Assembly: GCF_900103125.1 (NCBI RefSeq)
Contig: NZ_FNJV01000003.1
Span: 372,001-436,000 of the forward strand
Source: Mucilaginibacter sp. OK268
GTDB taxonomy: Bacteria > Bacteroidota > Bacteroidia > Sphingobacteriales > Sphingobacteriaceae
Direction of reading: 5' to 3'
Length of the DNA stretch: 64,000 nucleotides
The stretch's first letter is position 1, and every line of letters begins with the position of its first letter. The translations under genes and the position numbers were made by a program. The notes below the pieces were generated by a model. The model saw only the letters and a program-made list of their open reading frames with translations. It was not told the DNA's origin and made no database searches. This document shows positions 10,083 through 17,628 of this stretch, piece after piece.

Positions 10083-11114
10083 ATGAAAAAGTTATCCCTC
10101 ACTTTTTACCTTTTCATACTAGCCATGATGAGCTGTTTAGCTCAAAATACCTTTACCAATCCCTTGCTGTCATCAGGTGCCGATCCATGGGTTATTTACC
10201 ACAATGGTTATTATTACTATACCAACTCGACCGGTAGCAACCTGGTGATCTGGAAAACCAAACGGATCACTGATTTGAACAAGGCGGAGAAAAAAGTGAT
10301 CTGGACACCGCCTGTAGGAACAACACATTCCAAAGAACTATGGGCTCCCGAACTCCATTTTTTGCAGGGTAAATGGTATATGTATTTTGCTGCCGATGAT
10401 GGCGATAACAACCATCACCGTTTATACGTACTGGAAAACGCCTCTGCCGATCCGCTACAGGGCGAATGGACATTTAAAGGACAAATCGGCGACAGTACAA
10501 ACAAATGGGCTATCGATGTTTCTGCATTTGAGAACAAGGGCCAGCTTTACCTGATATGGGCCGGCTGGGAGGGTGATACCAACGGTCAGCAGAACATTTA
10601 TATTGCCAAAATGAAGGATCCCTATACCGTAAGCAGTCAACGGGTTAAAATATCAAGTCCGGAGTATCCCTGGGAAAAATATGGCGACCTCCATGACGAC
10701 AAAAATCCGGCCCATGTCAACGTGAATGAAGGCCCGGAGATATTGAAACATGGCAACAAACTGTTCCTGATATACTCAGCAAGCGGTTGCTGGACAGATT
10801 ATTATGCACTCGGTATGCTAAGCACCAGCGCCAACAGCAATTTGCTTGATGCCGCCTCCTGGAGAAAATCACCGGAGCCGGTTTTTAAACAGTCGCCGGA
10901 GAATGGGGTTTATGCGCCGGGGCACAATTCATTTTTTAAATCGCCAAATGGTAAGGAGGACTGGATCTTATACCATGCCAATTCTAAACCCGGTCAGGGT
11001 TGCGGGCACGACCGCTCGCCACGGGCACAAAAATTCACCTGGAATAAAGATGGTTCGCCAAATTTTGGTGTGCCCCTGAAAGCGGGAGAGCCTTTACCGG
11101 TGCCGGCAGAGTAA
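10083..11114 (+). CDS. Glycoside hydrolase family 43 protein (arabinan/xylan-type)
   Basis: 343 residues from the ATG at 10083. An upstream extension of the frame overlaps the regulator gene and lacks a signal, so I reject it. A signal peptide ends at about CLAQ. The five-bladed GH43 signature is visible: base Asp34 in GADPWVIYHNGYYYYT, the pKa-modulating Asp at about 145 (WAIDVSAF), and general acid Glu at about 216 (NEGPEIL). LWAPELHF and YAPGHNSFF are also family-like. GH43 enzymes release alpha-L-arabinofuranose or beta-D-xylose, so the locus may target arabinose-containing hemicellulose or pectin. It lies 19 bp after the regulator and is probably co-transcribed with it. Confidence 0.93.
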   Translation: MKKLSLTFYLFILAMMSCLAQNTFTNPLLSSGADPWVIYHNGYYYYTNSTGSNLVIWKTKRITDLNKAEKKVIWTPPVGTTHSKELWAPELHFLQGKWYMYFAADDGDNNHHRLYVLENASADPLQGEWTFKGQIGDSTNKWAIDVSAFENKGQLYLIWAGWEGDTNGQQNIYIAKMKDPYTVSSQRVKISSPEYPWEKYGDLHDDKNPAHVNVNEGPEILKHGNKLFLIYSASGCWTDYYALGMLSTSANSNLLDAASWRKSPEPVFKQSPENGVYAPGHNSFFKSPNGKEDWILYHANSKPGQGCGHDRSPRAQKFTWNKDGSPNFGVPLKAGEPLPVPAE

Positions 11115-11385
11115 AAACTTTTTAAACCTTGAATTTTAACAAATTTCTGCCCGAAAACGGGGTAAAAACAGGCAAAAACTCATTCAAAAACATCGATTTT
11201 AACACTTTTTAACAAATTTTAACACGGTTTTGATGCGTTTTTGAAACTTTAAAAAGTATTAATTTACTGATTATCAAATAACTAAACACAAAATAGTATT
11301 TTTTTGACCTTATTTTGTCTTAACCAAACAGCCCGGTAGTCCAAAAAAGGAGACCGGGCTGTGTTGTATATACAATATACGAAAA
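11113..11385 (+). repeat. 273-bp non-coding repeat, copy A (core plus hairpin)
   Basis: This copy is the inverted homologue of 59704-59976. Both are 273 bp long. They share an identical 36-bp core (11196-11231) built of TTTTAACA words about 11 bp apart, then ACTTTAAAAAGTATTAA, TCAAATAACT, a hairpin (11328-11362, ACAGCCCGGT paired with ACCGGGCTGT) and the tail ACAATATACGAAAA. It begins at the GH43 stop codon. The remainder of the gap to the next gene (11386-11490 and 11579-11698) shows nothing recognisable. Confidence 0.8.
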
Positions 11386-11490
11386 GTTATTGGAAGATTT
11401 AGTGGCGGAGTTTTGTCTGGTTGAACACTACCAACTTACCCTGGCATCCCTCCACTAGCGGCTGAAAGTGAGACTAAGAATCCCTCCGCG

Positions 11491-11578
11491 CGTCATTGCG
11501 AGGAGGAACGACGTGGCAATCCCCTACTTACAGAGCGCCCCTACTAATTGGGGATTGCCACGCTTCGCTCCAATGACG
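11491..11578. repeat. GTCATTGCGAGG palindromic element, copy 1
   Basis: The ends are inverted: CGTCATTGCGAGGAGGAACG on the left, and GATTGCCACGCTTCGCTCC then CAATGACG on the right. The whole can fold into one long hairpin. No ORF is present. Confidence 0.8.
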
Positions 11579-11698
11579 TTATTTTTGTCGGGTCATTTTT
11601 TTGACACCATTATCATTTTTCTTTCAAACATTATCCTTAAACTACAATGTTTTATATTTAAACCCAAACCATTAACATCTAAATAAACACACATCCTT

Positions 11699-12295
11699 AT
11701 GAAAATAATTATTGTTGGCGCCAGCGGCACCATTGGTAAAAAAGTAACCGAGGCCCTTCGCGGCGAAAATGAGATCATTACCGCGGGCTCCAAAAGCGGC
11801 GATATACAGGTGGATATTACCAGTTCCGAATCTATCAAAGCATTTTACAAACAAACAGGTGGTTTTGACGCCCTGGTGAGTGTTACTGGCAGCGCGCATT
11901 TTGGCCCGCTCAATACCATGACTGCTAAAGATTTTGATATCGGTTTGCAAAACAAATTGCTGGGCCAGGTAAACCTGGTACTCATCGGTCAGCATTATAT
12001 CAACCCCAAAGGGTCGTTCACCCTCACATCCGGTATCCTGTCTGATGATCCCATTGTACTGGGCGCTAACCTGAGCGCGGTGAACGGGGGAATCAACGCG
12101 TTTGCTAAAGCTGCCGCCATTGAGCTGGAAAACGGGGTACGTATCAACGCCATCAGCGCGGGCGTGGTTGAAGACGCTCCTGGCTATTTCCCTTACTTCC
12201 CGGGTCATATCCCCGTAACTATGGATAAAGTAGCTAATGCCTATTACAAAAGCGTATTTGGCGCTTTAACCGGGCAGGTGATACAGGTTTGGTAA
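11699..12295 (+). CDS. Short SDR-family protein lacking the canonical Tyr-Lys pair
   Basis: 198 residues, shorter than classical SDRs (about 250). The N-terminal Rossmann motif is clear (IIIVGASGTIGKK, residues 3-15). A VDITSSESI segment probably contacts the adenosine, and ALVSVTGSAHFGPL corresponds to the NAG motif. At the usual YxxxK position the sequence reads SAVNGGINAFAKAAAIEL, so the catalytic Tyr and Lys are replaced. This matches a known group of about 200-residue SDR-like proteins with an SVNG-type motif. Nucleotide binding is likely; the substrate is unknown and the oxidoreductase role is uncertain. It appears monocistronic, bounded by repeats on both sides. Confidence 0.85.
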   Translation: MKIIIVGASGTIGKKVTEALRGENEIITAGSKSGDIQVDITSSESIKAFYKQTGGFDALVSVTGSAHFGPLNTMTAKDFDIGLQNKLLGQVNLVLIGQHYINPKGSFTLTSGILSDDPIVLGANLSAVNGGINAFAKAAAIELENGVRINAISAGVVEDAPGYFPYFPGHIPVTMDKVANAYYKSVFGALTGQVIQVW

Positions 12296-12384
12296 CCTCA
12301 CCCCAACCCTCTCCAAAGGAGAGGGAGCTAGAATAAATATGCTAAGTAAAGTCCTCTCCTTTGGAGAGGATTTAGGTGAGGTCT
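12294..12384. repeat. CTCACCCCAACCCTCTCC palindromic element
   Basis: The left arm (CCTCACCCCAACCCTCTCC, then AAAGGAGAGGG) and the right arm (CCTCTCCTTTGGAGAGGA, then TTAGGTGAGG) are inverted copies. A related G/C-rich element lies at 26176-26286. It begins at the stop codon of the SDR gene. Confidence 0.75.
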
Positions 12385-12396
12385 ACTCAAATTCAC

Positions 12397-12489
12397 CCGC
12401 CTATCCAAGCGTCCGCGCTTGGATATTGTTTTTGGTAAGCGTCCACGCTTACTTTTTAATAACCTTAAGCGTGGACGCTTGAATCGGCG
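12397..12489 (+). repeat. Triple-hairpin GCGTCCACGC element, copy 1
   Basis: Three successive palindromes are present: AAGCGTCCGCGCTT, TAAGCGTCCACGCTTA and TTAAGCGTGGACGCTTGAA. The whole unit matches the reverse complement of 58194-58283 along about 90 bp. The following 12490-12620 shows nothing further before the next promoter. Confidence 0.8.
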
Positions 12490-12620
12490 AATTCTTCACT
12501 CCGTTCAGAATGACAAATATTTTTTATGATTACGCGCTGCCTAATCCATCACATCAGCACCCCTCTCCCCCCAAAGCAAGGATATATACCATTTCATTTT
12601 AGTTTTAGGTTTAAAAAACA

Positions 12621-12628
12621 TAAGTTTG
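12621..12628 (+). promoter_or_regulatory. TAnnTTTG -7 box of acyl-CoA ligase gene
   Basis: TAAGTTTG fits the consensus exactly and lies 25 bp before the ATG at 12654. Confidence 0.5.
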
Positions 12629-12653
12629 ATGTCTGTAAATCCTTTTTAATTTA

Positions 12654-14567
12654 ATGAACCAGTTAATTGAATCGTCAACTGTTCCCGGCTTTATACGTAA
12701 CGTTGTAGCCAATATCCATCCCGATAGTCATACTTTTTTAATGCACAAGGTAAAAGATACCTGGGTTGAAATCACCTATAAACAGGCATTAGAGAAAATT
12801 GACGCTATATCGGCCTGGTTCCTGCACATGGGTGTACAAAAAGGCGACCGTCTTTCGCTCATTATCGAGAACGGTCCGGATTATGTTTATTACGACCAGG
12901 CCCTGCAGCAGATAGGCGCCATCAACACCTCCATCTACCCTACACTTAGCGAAAGCGAGATAGAATATATCCTGAATGATTCGGGCGCTAAAGCCATCTT
13001 GGTGGGCAACCCTTTCCTGTTCCGGAAAGTCTCAAAAATTGCCAATAGCTGCGAATCGCTCATCCGCATTATACCGGCTTTTGACGATTTTGAAAAATAC
13101 AGCGATAAAGTAAGCCTGAATGCCGGTGTGGTTGGCTTTGACCAGGTGATACAGGAAGGCCTTGCCCTGGTTGAGCAGTATAAGCATACTATTGCCGCCG
13201 CCCGCGAAGCTATTTTAACTACCGATATTTCTTGTTTGATCTATACTTCGGGCACTACGGGTATTCCTAAGGGGGTTATGTTGACGCACCATAACCTTAC
13301 CCAAAATGTGATCAACAGTTTGATCCAGATCCCGTATATCGAAAAAACGGATCTGTTCCTGTCGTTCCTGCCGCTGTCGCACGTGTTTGAGCGTACAGCC
13401 ACTTATCATATTTGCTTGTCGAAAGGTTGTACCATAGCCTTTGCACAAAGCCTGGAGCTGCTGGCCAAAAACATGGCCGAGGTTAAACCAACTGTATTGT
13501 GCTGCGTGCCGCGATTACTGGAACGCATCCATGATAAGGCTATCAAAAACGGTACATCTGGCGGAGGCGTAAAATCAAAAATATTCCTTTGGGCCCTGGA
13601 GATTGGTAAAAAATACCGGCTGGTTCAGGAAGCAGGCAAAAAATCCGGCATCATTTTAAAAAACCAGCATAAAATTGCCGAAAAGCTGGTATTCAGCAAG
13701 ATCAAGGAGAAAACCGGCGGTCGCCTAAAGTTCATGGTATCGGGCGGGGGCGCTTTGCCACGCAACATCGGTGAGTTTTTTGGCGATCTGGGTATTGTGA
13801 TCCTGGAAGGCTTTGGCTTAACAGAAACATCGCCGGTTATGGCCGTTACCGAATATCACCGGGTAATTTATGGCACGGTTGGCCGTATCATTCCGGGTAT
13901 TGAGGTGGCTATTCAAAATGTGGAAACACAGCATATTTATACCATACAAACGCACGATAACTTTAAGGAAGACCTGCAATCGGAAGAAGGTGAGATCATT
14001 GTGCGCGGGCATTGCGTAATGAAAGGCTACTGGAACAAACCCGAAGAGACCGCTACTGTGATTGATAAGGACGGCTGGTTCCACACCGGCGATATCGGCA
14101 GGTTTTATCGTGGTAACCTGCAAATAACCGACCGTTTAAAAAATATGCTGGTAAATGCCTACGGTAAAAACATATACCCTACCCCGGTAGAGAACACATA
14201 CCTCAAAAGCCCTAAAATTGAACAGATATTTTTAGTAGGCGATAAACGTGAGTACATCACGGCCATCATCGTACCATCGCGCGAAACCATGCAGGAAACT
14301 TTCGGACTTAAAGACGCGTTTTTTGAACAGCCCGATGTATTTATTGAAAATAAAGAACTGGTTGACTGGGTTGGCCAGGATTTGCGCAAACTGAGCCACG
14401 AACTGGCCAAGTTTGAGCGCATCAAAGCCTTCAAGGTAAAACGTAACCCCTTCAGCATGGACGATGGAGAGATAACCCCTACCATGAAAGCCAAACGCAA
14501 GGTGATCGAAAAGAAATACGCCGCAGATATTGACGAAATGTACCTTCAGGAAACGGAGGCTGACTAG
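12654..14567 (+). CDS. Long-chain fatty acid-CoA ligase (AMP-forming)
   Basis: 637 residues, typical of the FadD15/long-chain ACSL type. It activates fatty acids by an acyl-adenylate and then forms the CoA thioester. Visible motifs are the P-loop-like LIYTSGTTGIPKGVMLTH (about 195-212), the adenylate-binding EGFGLTETSP, the hinge-region DGWFHTGDIGRF and KNMLVNAYGKNIYPTPVEN. The C-terminal lid follows. An AACG/ACSL-like gap insertion is present after the A-motif region. It is monocistronic, with its own TAAGTTTG promoter and a palindromic repeat downstream. Cytoplasmic or membrane-peripheral. Exact chain-length preference cannot be read. Confidence 0.94.
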   Translation: MNQLIESSTVPGFIRNVVANIHPDSHTFLMHKVKDTWVEITYKQALEKIDAISAWFLHMGVQKGDRLSLIIENGPDYVYYDQALQQIGAINTSIYPTLSESEIEYILNDSGAKAILVGNPFLFRKVSKIANSCESLIRIIPAFDDFEKYSDKVSLNAGVVGFDQVIQEGLALVEQYKHTIAAAREAILTTDISCLIYTSGTTGIPKGVMLTHHNLTQNVINSLIQIPYIEKTDLFLSFLPLSHVFERTATYHICLSKGCTIAFAQSLELLAKNMAEVKPTVLCCVPRLLERIHDKAIKNGTSGGGVKSKIFLWALEIGKKYRLVQEAGKKSGIILKNQHKIAEKLVFSKIKEKTGGRLKFMVSGGGALPRNIGEFFGDLGIVILEGFGLTETSPVMAVTEYHRVIYGTVGRIIPGIEVAIQNVETQHIYTIQTHDNFKEDLQSEEGEIIVRGHCVMKGYWNKPEETATVIDKDGWFHTGDIGRFYRGNLQITDRLKNMLVNAYGKNIYPTPVENTYLKSPKIEQIFLVGDKREYITAIIVPSRETMQETFGLKDAFFEQPDVFIENKELVDWVGQDLRKLSHELAKFERIKAFKVKRNPFSMDDGEITPTMKAKRKVIEKKYAADIDEMYLQETEAD

Positions 14568-14589
14568 ACCGCTGATTTTTATTTTGATT

Positions 14590-14779
14590 ACATTGATTTC
14601 GTTGATAGATTTAACTATCTATTTAACCATCACATCATTGCGAGGTACGAAGCAATCTCTACATAGGCAGGTCAACCATAAAAGTTCACTCTGTATAGTA
14701 TAGAGATTGCTTCGTACCTCGCAATGACGCGCGGAGAAGAAAAGGCTCAGAAAAATCAACGAAATCAAAAAAATCAATG
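14590..14779. repeat. Nested palindrome: GTCATTGCGAGG copy 2 inside ATTGATTTCGTTGAT arms
   Basis: The inner element 14634-14732 has ATCATTGCGAGGTACGAAGC on the left and its inverse on the right (GCTTCGTACCTCGCAATGA). Outside it, CATTGATTTCGTTGAT (14591-14606) is mirrored by ATCAACGAAATCAA and AATCAATGG before 14779. One palindrome has inserted into, or been built around, another. Confidence 0.7.
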
Positions 14780-14790
14780 GTCATTTTTGC

Positions 14791-14798
14791 TAACTTTG
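14791..14798 (+). promoter_or_regulatory. TAnnTTTG box directly before the DUF763 start
   Basis: TAACTTTG ends five bases before the ATG at 14804, so transcription should begin at or next to the start codon, suggesting a leaderless message. Confidence 0.5.
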
Positions 14799-14803
14799 TT
14801 AGT

Positions 14804-16006
14804 ATGAAACGATCCGGCAGTGCCGATATGCCTTTACATTATGGTTATGTGCCGCAATGGCTTGCCGAGCGTATGGCCAAGCTGGGCCTGGCCGTGGTGG
14901 AAAACATTGTGATAGATTATGGCAAAGATGAAGTATTGCGCCGCCTGAGCGATCCTTTTTGGTTTCAAAGCTTGGGCGCGGTGATGGGTATGGACTGGCA
15001 CTCTTCGGGCATTACCACTTCGGTGATGGGCGCACTTAAACGGGCCATTAACCCACATAGCCGCGAACTGGGTATCTATATCTGCGGCGGCAAAGGTAAA
15101 TATTCCAAACAAACTCCGGCCGAGTTGATGAAGATCAGCGAAACTATAGGGCTAGACGGTAACCACCTGGTTAAATGCAGCAAGCTAAGCGCCAAAGTGG
15201 ATAATACCGCTATACAGGATGGCTTTCAGCTGTACCTGCATAATTTTATCCTGAGCGATACCGGTAAATGGGCCGTGGTACAGCAAGGCATGAGCGATGC
15301 CAGCAGCACCGCACGCAGGTATCACTGGCATTCGGAACAATTAACCTCTTTTGTTAACGATCCGCATACGTTTATTTACGGGCAAAATCATGGTCTTATC
15401 CTCAACATGACTGATAAGCAGGCCGATAGCTCCCGAAATGGTGTAATGAAGATAGCCTCCGAAAATCCAGAGCACATGTTACGGGAGATCAATAAACTGG
15501 TGATGCCCAATAATCATCATGTTACCGCGAAGGATGTGGACCTGAAACGACTGGGCGCAGTGCTATGGCTTGCACATGAGAAGCAACCCGCCGATTTTGA
15601 AGAGTTATTGTTACTACAGGGATTAGGCCCGCGAACATTACAATCATTGGCCCTGGTGAGCGAGGTGATCCATGGTACGCCATCACGTTTTAAAGACCCT
15701 GCCAGGTTTTCGTTCGCGCATGGCGGTAAGGATGGTCACCCCTTCCCTGTACCTACCAAAGTTTATGACGAAACTATCAGCACTTTGCAAAACGCCGTTT
15801 ATAAAGCTAAAATAGGCCAATCGGAAAAGAACGAGGCCATCAAACGCCTGTCGAAAATAGCCGAGAACGCCGAAAAAGATTTTACACCCAACGCCAATTT
15901 TGAGCAGGTAATAGCCCGTGAACGTGAGGATTCCTGGAAATATGGTGGTCGCACCGTAATGGGCAGGGCCAAACCGCCGGTACAACAGCAATTGAAGTTA
16001 TTTTAA
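14804..16006 (+). CDS. DUF763 family protein with helix-hairpin-helix-like segment
   Basis: 400 residues starting MKRSGSADMPLHYGYVPQWL, the invariant opening of DUF763. This opening defines the start; an earlier in-frame ATG at 14777 would lie upstream of the promoter box. The family is shared by archaea and scattered bacteria and has no established function. LLLQGLGPRTLQSLALVSEV (about 267-286) looks like a helix-hairpin-helix DNA-contact motif, and the conserved FAHGGKDGHPFPVP block follows. The HhH reading hints at nucleic-acid binding; that is inference. The 3' end overlaps the convergent lipoprotein gene by 9 bp. Confidence 0.88.
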   Translation: MKRSGSADMPLHYGYVPQWLAERMAKLGLAVVENIVIDYGKDEVLRRLSDPFWFQSLGAVMGMDWHSSGITTSVMGALKRAINPHSRELGIYICGGKGKYSKQTPAELMKISETIGLDGNHLVKCSKLSAKVDNTAIQDGFQLYLHNFILSDTGKWAVVQQGMSDASSTARRYHWHSEQLTSFVNDPHTFIYGQNHGLILNMTDKQADSSRNGVMKIASENPEHMLREINKLVMPNNHHVTAKDVDLKRLGAVLWLAHEKQPADFEELLLLQGLGPRTLQSLALVSEVIHGTPSRFKDPARFSFAHGGKDGHPFPVPTKVYDETISTLQNAVYKAKIGQSEKNEAIKRLSKIAENAEKDFTPNANFEQVIAREREDSWKYGGRTVMGRAKPPVQQQLKLF

Positions 16007-16531
16007 CACCGTCTCCAATGTCTTTTCCGACTCCAGACGGGCGCGTAAAGCCGGTAGTTTGATCTTAGCAAAATCGGCTACATTAACGTTGCTGTTATGG
16101 CTGGCATCCTCAAATAAACTGATAAGCTGCTGCTGTTCATTAATGACTTCCTGTAAATAAGCCTTATCAAACGGGGCTCCATGCTTCTTCTCTAACAGGG
16201 TTATCATTTGTTGATGCGTATCGCTTATCGAGTCGCCGGAGGTTACAAAATTATCATCCTTGAGTTTTTTCAGATCATCGACAAGCTTTGTATTATCACC
16301 AGTGATCTTTTTGGCAAACTGGATAACCAGCTGATTTTTAGAGTTTGATACCGGCATACCCGAAATTTTGATCATGGTAAGTCCTGTTTCCGTTCCACCG
16401 TTCAGAAAGGTTAAGCCCTTATCATCAACCAATGGTTTGTTATTATAATTACTGGGGCGTTGATTACCCGTGCAGCCCTGTATCAAAACCAGGGTCATCA
16501 ATCCTAATAATATTCCTGCTATCTGCTTCAT
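15998..16531 (-). CDS. DUF4142-like helical lipoprotein
   Basis: 177 residues. A signal ends LTLVLIQGC, a lipobox with Cys at residue 20. The mature part is mostly amphipathic helix, with FAKKITGDNTKLVDDLKKLKD and LLEKKHGAPFDKAYLQEVINEQQQLISLFEDAS, resembling DUF4142 (a ferritin-like four-helix family of putative periplasmic or outer-membrane proteins). Function is unknown. It is convergent with, and overlaps the last 9 bp of, the DUF763 gene. No operon partner is evident. Confidence 0.75.
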   Translation of the reverse strand: MKQIAGILLGLMTLVLIQGCTGNQRPSNYNNKPLVDDKGLTFLNGGTETGLTMIKISGMPVSNSKNQLVIQFAKKITGDNTKLVDDLKKLKDDNFVTSGDSISDTHQQMITLLEKKHGAPFDKAYLQEVINEQQQLISLFEDASHNSNVNVADFAKIKLPALRARLESEKTLETVLK

Positions 16532-16647
16532 TTACAATTTGCATATATTTTACATAAAGTTTAACAAAAATTAATCCTTCTGGTTTAGCAAAGCATTCAT
16601 ATTTAGGTTATCCATTCCAATTGTTACATACTTAATTTTTAATTTGT

Positions 16648-16690
16648 GTAACCAAAAGGTTTCATTTATATTTGTAACCTAAAGGTTTCA
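16648..16690 (+). promoter_or_regulatory. Twin ArsR-type operators bracketing a TATATTTG promoter
   Basis: GTAACCAAAAGGTTTCA (16648-16664) and GTAACCTAAAGGTTTCA (16674-16690) are direct copies differing at one base. Each contains an AACC-N4-GGTT dyad. The TAnnTTTG box TATATTTG (16667-16674) lies between them and shares one base with the second. The arrangement predicts autorepression of the ArsR gene at 16703. Confidence 0.7.
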
Positions 16691-16702
16691 AATAAAATTA
16701 AA

Positions 16703-17017
16703 ATGCTTCAAAGAGACGTTTTTAAGGCCATTGCCGATCCTACCCGGCGCGAGATCATCAACCTCATCGCCCATAATAACATGAATTTAAACGCCCTGGC
16801 CGATAATTTTAACATCAGTCGCCCTGCGGTATCAAAGCATATTAAAATATTAACCGAATGTGGTTTGCTGGTGATTAAACAGCAAGGCCGTGAACGGTTT
16901 TGCCAGGCCGACCTCCGCCAGCTACAGGAAGTAACCGATTGGGCCGAACAATACCGCCAGTTCTGGATGCAGAAACTGGATGCCCTGGGGAATTTCCTGG
17001 ATAAAGAAAAAAGCTAA
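16703..17017 (+). CDS. ArsR/SmtB family winged-helix repressor
   Basis: 104 residues. It opens MLQRDVFKAIADPTRREIIN, the standard ArsR entry, and continues with the recognition helix FNISRPAVSKHIKILTECGL and the wing segment VIKQQGRERFCQADLRQLQE. No Cys-based metal site is present (the single Cys residues are not in an ELCVC motif), so it belongs to the non-metal group that sits beside SRPBCC proteins. It is followed by such a gene after 69 bp and probably represses both through the twin operators upstream. Confidence 0.93.
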   Translation: MLQRDVFKAIADPTRREIINLIAHNNMNLNALADNFNISRPAVSKHIKILTECGLLVIKQQGRERFCQADLRQLQEVTDWAEQYRQFWMQKLDALGNFLDKEKS

Positions 17018-17050
17018 AAGCTGAAGGCATAAAGCTGAAAGCTAAAATTT
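17014..17050. repeat. Reiterated GCTAAAAGCTGAAGGC words
   Basis: The ArsR-SRPBCC gap holds several variants of the word AAGCTAAAAGC/AAGCTGAAAGC. The same word family recurs at 40879-41012, 44020-44055 and 49949-50073. Confidence 0.55.
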
Positions 17051-17086
17051 AGAAAACTTAATTATAAACCTATAAAATGAGCATTT

Positions 17087-17512
17087 ATGAGCGCACAACC
17101 ATTTGTGATAGACCGAATTTATAACGCCCCAGTCGAGCGTGTTTGGCAGGCTATTACCGATAACAACCAAATGAAGAAATGGTATTTTGACATACCCGAT
17201 TTTAAGCCCGAAGTAGGTTTTGAATTTACTTTCGATGGTGGAAGTGAAGGAAAAATATACGTTCACCTGTGCCGCGTAATTGAAGTTATTGAAGGCAAAA
17301 AGCTATCACATACCTGGCGATATAAGGATTACGAGGGCGACTCCGTAGTTACCTGGGAATTATTCCCCGAAGGCGATAAAACCAGGCTTGTATTAACCCA
17401 TACCGGCCTGGAAACCTTCCCACCATTAAAAGATTTCGCCAAAGAAAGCTTTACCGCCGGATGGACCGAGATTGTTGGCCGTATGCTGAAGGAATATGTA
17501 GAAAAGATATAA
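17087..17512 (+). CDS. SRPBCC (AHSA1-like) domain protein
   Basis: 141 residues, one complete START/Bet v1-like fold. Family signs are FVIDRIYNAPVERVWQAITD near the start, MKKWYFDIPDFKPEVGFEF, and a C-terminal helix FTAGWTEIVGRMLKEYVEKI. Proteins of this type bind hydrophobic ligands in a central cavity, but the ligand is not predictable here. It is co-directional with the ArsR gene (69 bp), a widespread pairing in which the repressor controls the SRPBCC gene. Confidence 0.9.
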   Translation: MSAQPFVIDRIYNAPVERVWQAITDNNQMKKWYFDIPDFKPEVGFEFTFDGGSEGKIYVHLCRVIEVIEGKKLSHTWRYKDYEGDSVVTWELFPEGDKTRLVLTHTGLETFPPLKDFAKESFTAGWTEIVGRMLKEYVEKI

Positions 17513-17527
17513 ATCCTAAATATCAAT

Positions 17528-17584
17528 AGACGCATGTGATGCGTCTCTACAAAAAACAAACGTAGAGACGCATAATTGCGTCTC
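17528..17584. repeat. AGACGCAT hairpin repeat
   Basis: AGACGCATGTGATGCGTCT is a hairpin, followed by TAGAGACGCATAATTGCGTC. This is a small palindromic intergenic element between the SRPBCC and Crp-like genes. Confidence 0.65.
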
Positions 17585-17628
17585 CTGTACAGGGTGAAGT
17601 AATTCTTATTATATTCGGGTTGATAATT

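Noticed and set aside
11672..12208. 178-residue minus-strand frame opposite the SDR gene
   Set aside because: Its coding strand opposite has a clear Rossmann motif; this frame has no recognisable motif and no start context.
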